NCBI GenBank assembly: GCA_017438775.1
Contig: JAFRUR010000028.1
Span: 1-34,371, forward strand
Source: Lachnospiraceae bacterium
GTDB taxonomy: Bacteria > Bacillota > Clostridia > Lachnospirales > Lachnospiraceae
Direction: 5' to 3'
Length of the DNA stretch: 34,371 nt
Shown here: positions 1-8,123 of the stretch, one piece after another
How the letters are laid out: each line of letters opens with the position of its first letter
How positions within the stretch are numbered: the stretch's first letter is position 1
Notes under the pieces: generated by a model
What the model saw: only the letters and a program-made list of their open reading frames with translations
Told to the model about the DNA's origin: nothing
The model's database searches: none
Program-made: the position numbers and the translations under genes

Positions 1-21
1 ATAGATTCAACGTTTTTCGAG

Positions 22-132
22 GTTTTTACCAACACGTTTTGTCCACCCTGTATCTTCTTCAAAACAAGATACAACGGCTGGAACCCTAGTAAAATCAAGG
101 ATTCCAGCCGTTTTTACCAACACGTTTTGTCC
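22..132. repeat. 23-base direct repeat enclosing two hairpins
   Basis: A 23-base sequence beginning GTTTTTACCA and ending GTTTTGTCC occurs identically at 22-44 and 110-132, 88 bases apart. Between the copies are two inverted repeats: TGTATCTT (49-56) with AAGATACA (66-73), and ACGGCTGGAA (74-83) with TTCCAGCCGT (102-111). The layout resembles the end of an insertion element or a tyrosine-recombinase crossover region, but no recombinase gene is visible inside the window. The region 1-180 has no credible gene and is AT-richer than the operon next to it. The family cannot be named from sequence alone. Confidence 0.6.
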
Positions 133-183
133 TATAAGCCACTTTTTCCCCCGGTCCGCCCGCGCCGCGCCTGTATAAAGAAA

Positions 184-208
184 GCCGCGGGGCTTGCTGC
201 CCCGCGGC
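184..208 (-). terminator. Terminator of the sugar operon
   Basis: GCCGCGGGGC (184-193), loop TTGCT and GCCCCGCGGC (199-208) form a perfect 10-bp stem. Read on the minus strand it is followed by a T-rich run (CTTTCTTTAT). It lies about 60 bases beyond the stop of the last permease gene, so it probably ends the long minus-strand operon. Confidence 0.75.
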
Positions 209-270
209 CAGGAGGATTTTCGGGCGCTCAGCCCGTATTTTTTTGCACTCGTTTGCGCCCCGTTTCGTTC

Positions 271-1173
271 TCAGTCTTCCTTCTTCATGCGATGCAGCAG
301 GACCATGGAGATCGTGAAGATGATGATCAGCATGATCAGCGACAGCGAGGACGAATACCCGATGTTGAAGTAGGAAAAGCCGGTGTAGTAGGCGTAGATG
401 TTCAGCGTCTGGGTGCTGGTGCCCGGGCCGCCGGCCGTCATCGCCATGATCGAGTCGTAGCGGCGGATGGCGTCCATGATGCGGAACAGGAGGGCCAGCA
501 GGATCATCGGCCGCATCAGCGGCAGGGTGATGTGGAAGAACTGCTGCACCTTGCTCACGCCGTCGATGGCCGCGGCCTCGTAGTAGTCCGGGCTGATCGA
601 CTGCACGCCGGCCATCAGGATCATGGTCACGAAGGGCGTGGACAGCCAGATGTCCGTCACGATGACCGTGATGAGCGCCATCTTTCCGTCGCCCAGCCAG
701 TTCACGGGGGCGACCCCGATCAGGCTCAGCAGGTAGTTGAAGATGCCCATGTCCGCGTTGAACATCATGCGGAACATCATACCGGTGACGATGGGCGTGA
801 TCATCATGGGGACGATGTACATCGATCGCAGGATGCGGATGGTGCGTCCCTCGCGGGAAAGCAGCAGGGCCGCGCCCATGCCGATGAGCATCTGGCCGGT
901 CACGGTGGTCACCACCTGGACGATCGTGATCCAGATCGCGGACCGGAAGTTGCGGTCGCCGAAAGCGCGCACGAAGTTTCCAAAGCCGATGAACCGGATG
1001 TTGTTCATCTGGGTGAACTTGAAGTTGAAGAACGACATCACCACAGAGAACAGGATGGGGACCACGGTCAGGACGAACAGCAGGATGAAGGCCGGGGTGA
1101 CCAGCATCGTAAACGAGATCTCCCGGGCACGTTTTAAGGATCTTCCGGAGGCGGGTACTGTCTGTTTGCTCAT
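271..1173 (-). CDS. ABC sugar transporter permease, MalF/UgpA type
   Basis: This is a 300-residue integral membrane protein, one of two permeases forming the channel of a carbohydrate ABC importer. A short basic N-terminus is followed by about six hydrophobic segments. The EAA loop that docks the ATPase is visible as EAAAIDGVSKVQQFFHITLP near residue 200. The ATG at 1173 is preceded by GGAGGAGAG. It is the last gene of the minus-strand operon, 15 bases after the second permease. No ATP-binding subunit is encoded nearby; in many Firmicutes a shared MsmK-type ATPase serves such importers. The substrate cannot be read from the permease; the neighbouring kinase and dehydrogenase suggest a sugar or polyol. 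Confidence 0.93.
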   Translation of the reverse strand: MSKQTVPASGRSLKRAREISFTMLVTPAFILLFVLTVVPILFSVVMSFFNFKFTQMNNIRFIGFGNFVRAFGDRNFRSAIWITIVQVVTTVTGQMLIGMGAALLLSREGRTIRILRSMYIVPMMITPIVTGMMFRMMFNADMGIFNYLLSLIGVAPVNWLGDGKMALITVIVTDIWLSTPFVTMILMAGVQSISPDYYEAAAIDGVSKVQQFFHITLPLMRPMILLALLFRIMDAIRRYDSIMAMTAGGPGTSTQTLNIYAYYTGFSYFNIGYSSSLSLIMLIIIFTISMVLLHRMKKED

Positions 1174-1188
1174 GACTCTCCTCCTTCC

Positions 1189-2019
1189 TCAGCCCTTGAC
1201 CGCGCCGCCCATCAGGCCGCGGACGAAGCTCTTCTGCGCGAAGATGGTGAAGGCCAGAATCGGAATGATGACCAGCACGGAAGCCGCGCAGAGCAGACCC
1301 CAGTTGGTACCGGAGCTATTGACAAACGACTGGATGAAGATCGTCAGGGTCTTGGTCTTGTTGGCCGTCATGATGACCGCGTAGAAGTACTCGTTCCAGG
1401 ACATCATGAAGGCGAACATCGCGCTGGTGACCACGCCGGGGCGCACCACCGGGATGCAGACCCGGAGGAAGGCCTGGATGCGCGAGCATCCGTCGATGTA
1501 GGCCGCCTCCTCGAGCTCCACCGGCACCCCCTGGAAGAAGCCCATCATGAGCCAGGTCACAAAGGGGAGCACCGTCGTCAGATACATCAGGATCAGGGTG
1601 ATGTGGTTGTCCGTCAGGCCGAACTGGCTGAACACCACGAAAAACGGAATGATCAGGGACATCGGCGGCACCATGCGGGCCAGGATGATTCCGGTGCCCA
1701 TAGCCGCGCCGAGCTTGCCGCGGCTGCGCGAAAGCGCATAGCCGGCCGTCAGTCCGAAAACCAGAGAAACTGCCGTGGTCCCTGTCGCGACGATCAGGCT
1801 GTTGATGTAGCACTTGATAAACTCCCTGCTGCCAAGGAGCTCCTGATAGTTGTTGAAACTGGGCGTAAAGATCCATTTGAACGGAATCGCGAACGCGTCC
1901 ATCTTGGACTTCATCGAGGTGGAGATCAGCCAGTACAGGGGGAAGATGGCGATGATGACGAGGATGACCGTCAGCAGCGTCAGCAGGGCGCTCACCATCC
2001 TTTTCCGCACTTTCTTCAT
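1189..2019 (-). CDS. ABC sugar transporter permease, MalG/UgpE type
   Basis: This 276-residue membrane protein has about six hydrophobic segments and is the partner permease of the importer. The EAA motif reads EEAAYIDGCSRIQAFLRVCIP near residue 170, as in the MalG branch of the family. The start at 2019 follows GGGAGAGG. The gene lies between the solute-binding protein (86 bases upstream, across a strong hairpin) and the MalF-type permease (15 bases downstream), so both channel subunits would be made from one message at a lower level than the binding protein. Confidence 0.93.
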   Translation of the reverse strand: MKKVRKRMVSALLTLLTVILVIIAIFPLYWLISTSMKSKMDAFAIPFKWIFTPSFNNYQELLGSREFIKCYINSLIVATGTTAVSLVFGLTAGYALSRSRGKLGAAMGTGIILARMVPPMSLIIPFFVVFSQFGLTDNHITLILMYLTTVLPFVTWLMMGFFQGVPVELEEAAYIDGCSRIQAFLRVCIPVVRPGVVTSAMFAFMMSWNEYFYAVIMTANKTKTLTIFIQSFVNSSGTNWGLLCAASVLVIIPILAFTIFAQKSFVRGLMGGAVKG

Positions 2020-2061
2020 AAAGAGCCTCTCCCTTCTGTTGCGTTTCGGAGATACGGGAAA

Positions 2062-2087
2062 CCGGGCGGGCGGTCAGGCCCGCCCGG
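2062..2087 (-). other. Intergenic hairpin between binding-protein and permease genes
   Basis: CCGGGCGGGC (2062-2071) and GCCCGCCCGG (2078-2087) form a perfect 10-bp GC stem. On the minus strand only a three-T run follows, so it looks like a partial terminator or an mRNA-stabilising structure. Such hairpins commonly follow solute-binding-protein genes and raise their expression relative to the permeases; that role here is inference. Confidence 0.6.
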
Positions 2088-2105
2088 CACTTTTCACGCG
2101 AATGA

Positions 2106-3506
2106 TCAGATGACGCCGTCGCGTTTCAGGACCTCTTCGACGTCCTTCCAGAGCTGATCGGTGGCCGTCTTCGCATCCATCTTGCCCAGGGCCACGTCCG
2201 CGATGGACACGGCCAGCAGGCTGCGGATCTCAGACATGGAGCCGACCGGCGGGAAGTAGTTGGAGATCGGGTTGTTGGAAAGGGCCTTGTCGACCGCTGC
2301 CGCCAGTTCCTGGTTCATGTACTCGTTGATCTTCGGATCCATCAGGACATCCGTGCGGACCGGGCTGGGCTGCACGCCGGCCTTGACCTGGCTCATCTGC
2401 ACATCGTAACCGGAGACCCACTGCATGACCTTCCAGGCCTCGGCGGGATGCTCGGTCTTGGAACCCATCATGAACAGCCAGGGAGCGCCGATGGCGTGGC
2501 CGCCGTCCACGAGGGCGGAGAAGCCGACATCCTTCGCGACCTTGGAGTCGTTCTCGTTCAGGACGTTGCCGGCCAGGATCGAGGTGTCGATCCACATGGC
2601 AGCGGTGCCCTGCTGGAACGCCAGCTGGGCTTCCTCAAAGCCGTAGCCGGAGATACCGGTGGGAGCATACTTGTGGAACTCGGCGAAGTACTCGGTGGCC
2701 TTCACAGACTCGGGACCGCCGATGTTGGACCACACGACGTTGCCGTTCGCATCTTCCCAGGTGCCGCCGCAGAACATCCACAGCATCGCCCACAGGAAGG
2801 TGTTGGCATTGGCTTCGCGGTTCGCGCGGAAGGCGATACCGAACTTGCCGTTGGCCGGATCGTTGATCTTCTGAGCCGCTTCCAGAACGCCCTGCATGGA
2901 GGTCGGAGGATTCTCGGGATCCAGGCCGGCTTCCTTGAACATGGCCTTGTTGTAGTACAGGATGGACACGCCCATGTTGTAAGGGACGGCCCACTTCTTG
3001 TCGTCGCGGACGACCAGGGACAGCATGGAGTCGGACAGACCGGCCTTCCAGGACGCGTCGGTGATGGTGTCGTCGGCGAGATAGGTCTCGATGGGCTGCA
3101 CCAGGTTGCCGTCCAGGACGGTGCCCAGCGTGTTCAGGGAGACCATGACCACGTCGTAAGCGTTGCGGGACAGACCCAGGGTCATCTTCTCAGCATAGCT
3201 GGCCTCGGCGATCAGTTCCGCGTTGACCTTGATGCCGGTCCTCTTCGTGAACTCGTCGAAGTAGGTGGCCAGATCCTGGATCTGAGCGGAGTCGCAGAGA
3301 GCGACGTTGATGGTCACGTCAGACTGCGGGGCCTGGGTCTCGGGGGTCTGGGTCTCAGGGGCCTTCGTCTCGGGAGCCTTGGTCTCGGGAGCCTTGGTGG
3401 TGGTGGGAGCAGCAGTGGTCTGAGGCGTGTTGCCGCCGCAGCCGGCCAGCAGGCCGACGACCAGGACAAGCGCCATCAGAAGTGCCAACAGTTTCCTTGC
3501 CTTCAT
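2106..3506 (-). CDS. Extracellular solute-binding lipoprotein (family 1 type)
   Basis: This 466-residue protein is the substrate receptor of the adjacent importer, anchored on the outer face of the membrane. The signal peptide ends in a lipobox (LLAGC, Cys23). Residues about 27-61 form a low-complexity Thr/Pro/Glu linker with repeated APET units, followed by a periplasmic-binding-protein-like fold with features of the family 1 sugar-binding group (YNKAMFKEAGLDP, GTAAMWIDTS, HPAEAWKVMQWVSG). The ATG at 3506 follows GGAGGAAGAG. The kinase gene lies 147 bases upstream and the permeases follow. The bound sugar is unknown. Confidence 0.93.
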   Translation of the reverse strand: MKARKLLALLMALVLVVGLLAGCGGNTPQTTAAPTTTKAPETKAPETKAPETQTPETQAPQSDVTINVALCDSAQIQDLATYFDEFTKRTGIKVNAELIAEASYAEKMTLGLSRNAYDVVMVSLNTLGTVLDGNLVQPIETYLADDTITDASWKAGLSDSMLSLVVRDDKKWAVPYNMGVSILYYNKAMFKEAGLDPENPPTSMQGVLEAAQKINDPANGKFGIAFRANREANANTFLWAMLWMFCGGTWEDANGNVVWSNIGGPESVKATEYFAEFHKYAPTGISGYGFEEAQLAFQQGTAAMWIDTSILAGNVLNENDSKVAKDVGFSALVDGGHAIGAPWLFMMGSKTEHPAEAWKVMQWVSGYDVQMSQVKAGVQPSPVRTDVLMDPKINEYMNQELAAAVDKALSNNPISNYFPPVGSMSEIRSLLAVSIADVALGKMDAKTATDQLWKDVEEVLKRDGVI

Positions 3507-3653
3507 GTTCTCTTCCTCCTTGTTTTATGCGTTTCTATGCCGGTGTCCCGGCGATGCGCGGCCCAGCCGCGCAGTGAAACCTGTGTTGTGATGCCTCCGG
3601 CCTCAGGCGCCCCTGCGGCGCCGGTCCCGTCCGGGGACGGTCCGCGGAAGGCC
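3507..3653 (-). promoter_or_regulatory. Kinase to binding-protein intergenic spacer
   Basis: This 147-base spacer contains the binding-protein ribosome site and a tight hairpin GCGCGGC-cca-GCCGCGC (3556-3572). I see no convincing sigma-A promoter. It may set separate expression of the transport genes through RNA processing, but nothing decisive is visible. Confidence 0.3.
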
Positions 3654-5174
3654 TCAGCTTTCATGCATCCGATCTGCCAGGGCCCGGTACAGGGCCCGGT
3701 ATGCGGCAAATCCTTTTTCGTAAACGGCTCTGTCGGTCTCCTCCGGCAAAAGCCTTGTCTTTTCCGGGTTCCAGAGGCGCACCGTCTGCGGCCCCTCCGC
3801 CTCCCCGGCGCACATCGCCGCGAGGAAGGCATCGCCGTAGGCAGCTCCCATGGTGACCTCGCAGATCCGCACGTCCTTTTCGTTCACGTCGCAGATCATC
3901 CGCATCCAGGCCGTATTGAGCGTTCCGCCTCCGGCCGCCGTCAGGGTCTGCGGAGCGGCCCCGGCCTCCTCCATCACGGAGAGGTTGTCGCGGATGCCGT
4001 AGGCCACGCTCTCCAGGAACGCCCGATAGAGATGCTCCTGGGTGTGTCCATGGGTGAGTCCGAAGATGACGCCTTTGGCCTGCGGGTCGTTGAGGGGCGT
4101 CCTCTCTCCCGCAAAATACGGAAGGACGGTCAGGCCGCCGCTCCCGGCCGGGATCTTCTCGGCCTTGCGCGCCAGGACCGCATAGGGGTTTTCCCCGGTC
4201 CGCTCCGCCTCCGCCGCAGTCTCGCGGGAAACTTCCCGCAGGAACCATTTCGTGAGGGAGCCGGCGCTTCCCATCCCGCCCAGCAGGCAGTGGGTGCCGG
4301 GGAACAGCCACGGCGCGCACCAGAGGCGCGGCTCGATGGCGTCGGCCTGCGTCACGCAGATCATGAACGCCGTGGAGCCCAGCATCAGCATCGTGTCGCC
4401 CGGATCCATCACGCCCACGCTGACGGCCTCCGCCGCCGCGTCGCAGGTCCCGGCCGCCACGGGGATGCCGGCGGGAAGTCCGAACTCCGCTGCCGCCTCC
4501 GCGGTCACGGTGCCTGCCGCCTCGGCGGTCCAGGAAAGTTCGGGAAGCCTTCCCTCGCAGCCCAGGGCGCGGCACATCTCCGTGTCCCAGGTCTGCTTCT
4601 CAAAATTGTACAGGGGCGTGTAGCCCGCGCAGGCCGTGTAATGATCGATGACCGCGCGGCCCGTCAGGCGGTGGACCAGATAGGTCGTGGACGTCATGAA
4701 GACGGCGGTCTTTTCGAAGATCTCCGGCTCGTGCCGGCGGATCCAGGCGATCTTGGGGCCCGCGGCCTGCGTGCTGAGTGCGTTGCCGCAGCGGCGCAGG
4801 ATCTCTTCTTCTCCCCAGGCCTCGTTCAGTTCCCGGATCTCCTCCGTGGCGCGGGTGTCGATGCCGTACAGGATGGCGGAGCGCAAGGGGCGTCCCTCCG
4901 CATCCACCGGGAGCACGCAGGGGCCGATGGCGGACAGAGCCGCCGCCGCGATCTCTTCGGTCCCGACGCCGGCCTCCTCCTTGAGGCGGGCGATCAGGGT
5001 CTTCGCGTCGCGGACCCAGACGCCCTCCGCGTCGTGCTCGTAGAGGCCGGGACCGGCCTGCGCCGTCTCATGGTCGACGGCCGCCCGGGCCAGGATCCTG
5101 CCCTGCCCGTCCGCGAGCACGCCCTTGGACTGCGACGTTCCGATATCGATGCCCAGAAACACTTTCCGCTTCAT
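3654..5174 (-). CDS. FGGY-family carbohydrate kinase (xylulokinase-like)
   Basis: A 506-residue cytoplasmic kinase of the FGGY family (xylulose, ribulose, glycerol, gluconate and related kinases), which phosphorylates a sugar or polyol with ATP. It starts with the phosphate-1 motif FLGIDIGTSQSKG. It has YGIDTR near residue 120, the catalytic-Asp motif AGTCDAAAEA near residue 240, and the adenosine-binding stretch AAGGGTLNTAW near 430. The ATG at 5174 is chosen because GGAGGTTTC precedes it immediately; an in-frame start 51 bases upstream has no such site and adds an unlike tail. The FGGY family diverges by substrate, so the exact sugar is not assigned. The operon suggests the phosphorylated product feeds the HUMPS-fold protein. 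Confidence 0.92.
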   Translation of the reverse strand: MKRKVFLGIDIGTSQSKGVLADGQGRILARAAVDHETAQAGPGLYEHDAEGVWVRDAKTLIARLKEEAGVGTEEIAAAALSAIGPCVLPVDAEGRPLRSAILYGIDTRATEEIRELNEAWGEEEILRRCGNALSTQAAGPKIAWIRRHEPEIFEKTAVFMTSTTYLVHRLTGRAVIDHYTACAGYTPLYNFEKQTWDTEMCRALGCEGRLPELSWTAEAAGTVTAEAAAEFGLPAGIPVAAGTCDAAAEAVSVGVMDPGDTMLMLGSTAFMICVTQADAIEPRLWCAPWLFPGTHCLLGGMGSAGSLTKWFLREVSRETAAEAERTGENPYAVLARKAEKIPAGSGGLTVLPYFAGERTPLNDPQAKGVIFGLTHGHTQEHLYRAFLESVAYGIRDNLSVMEEAGAAPQTLTAAGGGTLNTAWMRMICDVNEKDVRICEVTMGAAYGDAFLAAMCAGEAEGPQTVRLWNPEKTRLLPEETDRAVYEKGFAAYRALYRALADRMHES

Positions 5175-5279
5175 GAAACCTCCGCCGCAGCGCGGCCCGG
5201 ATCTGTTTCTTCTCTTCAGATACACCGGCGGTCTCTGCCCCTGCCGGCGGGCAGCCGGGGCGCTGTCCGATCCGCCCTG

Positions 5280-6377
5280 TTACTCGTAGCACCTCTCGAA
5301 GACGGCGCCTGCGGGCATCTCCCGCACCATTTCCTCCACGAGGGCGGCGAGCTGCGCCAGATCCCGCAGGTCCACGGTCTCCACCGGGCTGTGGGAGTAG
5401 CGGCACGGGAAGCCCAGATCGATCGTGGCCACGCCCTGTTCCACCAGCTGAACGTAGGACGCGTCCGTGAGGATCCCTGTGGAGACGAACCGCTGCACGG
5501 GGATATCCAGTTTCCCGGCCGCTTCGACAGTCTTTTCAAACAGGAGCGGGTGAGGCAGCGTCCCGTTCAGGGTGCCGCGTCCGTGGAAGTTGTACATGCC
5601 GACGGCGGGGCCTCCGCCCAGCTTCACGGGGAGCATGCCGCGGGTCTGCGGGGTGTCTCCCGTGAGGACGATGTCCAGGCACACGGCCCAGTCGGGCCTG
5701 ACCTGCTGCGCCGCCACCAGGCCGCCGCGCAGGTTGTATTCCTCCTGCACCGTCGCGACGAGGTAGACGTCGTAATGCTCGGGATGCTTCTGCGCCAGAT
5801 GCTCGCCCACTTCCATGATGGCCGCGCAGCCGCCGCGGTTGTCCAGGGACGTACCCGCGCAGCGGTGCTCCCCCAGTTCCTCGAAGTGCGGCCGGTAGAC
5901 CACCGGGCAGCCCACCTCGATGCCGAGGGCATGCACTTCCTCCGCGGAGGAGGCGCCGATGTCGACGGACATCTGCTTCACGGGCGTCACGACATACTTC
6001 TCTTCCGGCGCCGTGATGTGGTGGGACTTGTTCCCGATGATGCCGGGGATCCAGGCTCCCGCCTCTGTCCGCACCAGCACCTGCAGGGCCGGCAGGACCT
6101 TTTCAGGGATGCCGCCCAGGCGCTCCACCCGCAGGAACCCGTCCGGTTCCACGTCCCGCACCACGAGACCGAGCTGGTCCATGTGGGCGAAGACCATGAC
6201 GCGCCGCGCGTCCTTCTTCCCGCAGGCGAATTTGGCGATGACATTGCCGCTCACATCCGTGCGGACTTCGTCCGCGATCTCCTCATAAAACCGCTTCAGA
6301 TAGCGGCCGGCCTCCTGCTCGTACCCCGAGGGGGCCGGAAGCAGGCAAAGGTCTTTCAGATGCTCACGCAGCGACAT
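5280..6377 (-). CDS. M42-family metallo-hydrolase (FrvX/SgcX-like)
   Basis: A 365-residue member of the M42 (glutamyl aminopeptidase / old 'cellulase M') family. The dinuclear metal ligands appear intact: H65 and D67 in VFAHMDQLG, D179 in LDNRGG, the E212-E213 pair in VQEEYNLRGG, D235, and H329 in CRYSHSPVE. Members act as dodecameric aminopeptidases, yet a subgroup (FrvX, SgcX) sits in sugar operons with unproven roles; this gene has that setting. The ATG at 6377 follows AAGGAGA. It is 42 bases after the dehydrogenase gene. It could release a sugar from a conjugate such as an amino-acyl or peptide-linked sugar, but this is conjecture. Confidence 0.9.
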   Translation of the reverse strand: MSLREHLKDLCLLPAPSGYEQEAGRYLKRFYEEIADEVRTDVSGNVIAKFACGKKDARRVMVFAHMDQLGLVVRDVEPDGFLRVERLGGIPEKVLPALQVLVRTEAGAWIPGIIGNKSHHITAPEEKYVVTPVKQMSVDIGASSAEEVHALGIEVGCPVVYRPHFEELGEHRCAGTSLDNRGGCAAIMEVGEHLAQKHPEHYDVYLVATVQEEYNLRGGLVAAQQVRPDWAVCLDIVLTGDTPQTRGMLPVKLGGGPAVGMYNFHGRGTLNGTLPHPLLFEKTVEAAGKLDIPVQRFVSTGILTDASYVQLVEQGVATIDLGFPCRYSHSPVETVDLRDLAQLAALVEEMVREMPAGAVFERCYE

Positions 6378-6419
6378 GGCAGGTTCTCCTTATCAGTGAC
6401 TTTCGTATCGCGGCCGCCG

Positions 6420-7469
6420 TTACGGCGTCACGTCGTTGACCAGCACGACCTTGAGGACTTCGTTCGGCTTTTCGACCACCGTGCGGATGGCCTCTCCGGT
6501 CTGGGTGAACGAGAATCTGTGGGTGATCAGAGGCTTCACGTTGATCTTGCCGGAATTGACCATGGCGATGCCCATGTCGAGTTCCACGTCGAAACCCGTG
6601 CAGCCCACGCAGTTAAGTTCGCGGTGCAGGATCGGATACAGGTGGAAGCTCTTGACCTCGTCGCTGGCGGCACCGAAGAACACCAGGGTGCCGCGCTTGC
6701 GGGTCATCAGGCAGGCCTGACGGTAGGTCTCTCCGAAGCCCGCGCTCTCGATGGTCACGTCCGAGCCGATGCCGCCGCAGAGCGAGCGCACCGCTTCGAT
6801 CGGATCCAGCTCGCGGGAGTTGACCACATAGTCCGCGCCCAGCTGCTTGGCCAGTTCCAGGTGGAACTCCGAGACGTCGACGGCGATGACCGTCTGCGCG
6901 CCCGCGGCGCGCGCGGCCTGGATCATGCAGAGTCCGATGGTGCCGGCGCCGATCACAGCCACCTTGTCTCCGATCTTCACGCCTGCACGGTTGACCGCGT
7001 GGATGGAGTTGGAGACGGGCTCCATGAGCGCGCCCTCCTCAAAGGACATGCTGTCGGGCAGGACGTGCAGATGACGCTCCTTCAGAGCCACGTATTCGGC
7101 CATCGCGCCCTGGCGGAAGCCGCGCAGGTTCGAGCCGATGATGCCGCCCTCTTCGCAGATGTTGTACCAGGCGTGTTTGCAGGCGTAGCACTTACCGCAG
7201 GAGAACTGGGGATCAATGACCACCCGGTCTCCGGGCTTGAACTTTTCTGCGCCGGGGCCGCAGGAGACGACCACACCGGCGGGCTCGTGGCCCATGATCA
7301 GGCCGTCGACGCGGCCGATGGAGTTCTCATCCAGGAAGCCGTGGACGTCCGATCCGCACAGGCCGACGGCCTTCATCTGGATCAGGTACTCGCCTTCTCC
7401 CGGCACGGGATCGATCACGTTCTCGATCTCGATGCGCCGGGGCTTGTTGCGAATGACTGCTGCCTTCAT
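6420..7469 (-). CDS. Zinc-dependent medium-chain alcohol/polyol dehydrogenase
   Basis: A 349-residue MDR-family NAD(P)-dependent dehydrogenase of the sorbitol/threonine dehydrogenase type. Catalytic zinc ligands are C38 (GLCGSD), H61-E62 (GHEPAG) and E150. The structural zinc site is the C91-C94-C97-C105 lobe (CGKCYACKHAWYNIC). The Rossmann glycine motif GAGTIG is at 174-179 and an acidic residue (AVDVSE) at the end of the second strand suggests NAD preference. The ATG at 7469 follows GGAGGG. Its start overlaps the end of the upstream HUMPS-type gene by four bases (ATGA), implying coupled translation. It probably oxidises a hydroxyl of the imported sugar or polyol to a ketone before or after phosphorylation. 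Confidence 0.93.
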   Translation of the reverse strand: MKAAVIRNKPRRIEIENVIDPVPGEGEYLIQMKAVGLCGSDVHGFLDENSIGRVDGLIMGHEPAGVVVSCGPGAEKFKPGDRVVIDPQFSCGKCYACKHAWYNICEEGGIIGSNLRGFRQGAMAEYVALKERHLHVLPDSMSFEEGALMEPVSNSIHAVNRAGVKIGDKVAVIGAGTIGLCMIQAARAAGAQTVIAVDVSEFHLELAKQLGADYVVNSRELDPIEAVRSLCGGIGSDVTIESAGFGETYRQACLMTRKRGTLVFFGAASDEVKSFHLYPILHRELNCVGCTGFDVELDMGIAMVNSGKINVKPLITHRFSFTQTGEAIRTVVEKPNEVLKVVLVNDVTP

Positions 7470-8119
7470 AATTTTGCGCCCTCCGCCTTGACGATATCGA
7501 TGAATTCCTTCATGGCCTTCTCCGGATCCTCCGCGGACAGGAGCGGCTCTCCGACCACGATGACGTCCGCGCCGTTGCGCACGGCCTGGACGGCCTCTTC
7601 CGCATCATACACGGCATACGACAGCGGGGTGTCCACCAGCTCGTTGACCTTCTTCAGAGTCTCCAGCGGGGAGGCGTTCGGGTTCTCCCGCTTCTGATCC
7701 ACGCCGAAATGAACCATGATGTAGTCCGCGCCCATGGCCGCGTACTTCTGGGCGGCCGCCACGGGGTCCGCCACGTTGAAGAGGTCCACCGTGACGTCGA
7801 CGCCCTGCTTCTTGCCCTCTTCGATGGTCTCACGCACGGTGATGTCGGGGCAGAGGCCCGTCACGGTGACGTTCTGGCCGCCGTACTCGCGGACCGCGGT
7901 CACGTAGCGCTTCGCGCCGGCCAGGACCATCATGTCCACCAGGATGTAGGTATCCGGAAAATGATCCCGCATATAGCGGATGGCGTGCACGCCCTGGAAC
8001 TTGTTCAGGGGGTTGCCCACCTCGATCCAGTCCGCACCGGCCCGCATGGCACATCCCGCCAGGTAGACGGCGCGCTCGTTATCTGTGACGTCAATAGCCA
8101 TCTGAATGATAGGTTTCAT
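7466..8119 (-). CDS. HUMPS/OMPDC-fold protein with altered catalytic motif
   Basis: A 217-residue TIM-barrel protein resembling 3-keto-L-gulonate-6-phosphate decarboxylase (UlaD) and hexulose-6-phosphate synthase. From memory of UlaD, the family motif is E33, D62, K64, D67 and a His near 136. Here E33 (WIEVGNPL), D62 (ILVDMMVLAGAK) and a His at 137 (IMVHFG) are kept, but position 64 is Met and position 67 is Ala. The usual DxKxxD catalytic set is therefore broken and a standard decarboxylase or aldolase reaction is doubtful. The ATG at 8119 is preceded by GGAGG with 10-base spacing; it starts 4 bases after the BtpA-like gene. It may catalyse a different aldol or isomerase step on a sugar phosphate. 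Confidence 0.85.
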   Translation of the reverse strand: MKPIIQMAIDVTDNERAVYLAGCAMRAGADWIEVGNPLNKFQGVHAIRYMRDHFPDTYILVDMMVLAGAKRYVTAVREYGGQNVTVTGLCPDITVRETIEEGKKQGVDVTVDLFNVADPVAAAQKYAAMGADYIMVHFGVDQKRENPNASPLETLKKVNELVDTPLSYAVYDAEEAVQAVRNGADVIVVGEPLLSAEDPEKAMKEFIDIVKAEGAKL

Positions 8120-8123
8120 CGTT

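Noticed and set aside
22-132. CRISPR array at the left edge
   Set aside because: Only two copies, 65-base spacer with its own perfect hairpins, and no cas genes. It fits a mobile-element or recombination site better.
5280-6377. Endoglucanase (old name for the M42 family)
   Set aside because: The metal motif is that of the M42 hydrolases; cellulase activity of the family is not supported.
2448-7697. A 1749-codon open frame on the plus strand
   Set aside because: It is the antisense of five well-recognised high-GC genes; its translation is Gly/Arg/His-rich without domain motifs. It comes from third-position GC bias.
7466-8119. pyrF (orotidine 5'-phosphate decarboxylase)
   Set aside because: The catalytic Lys/Asp motif is not kept and the gene is in a sugar operon, not with pyrimidine genes.
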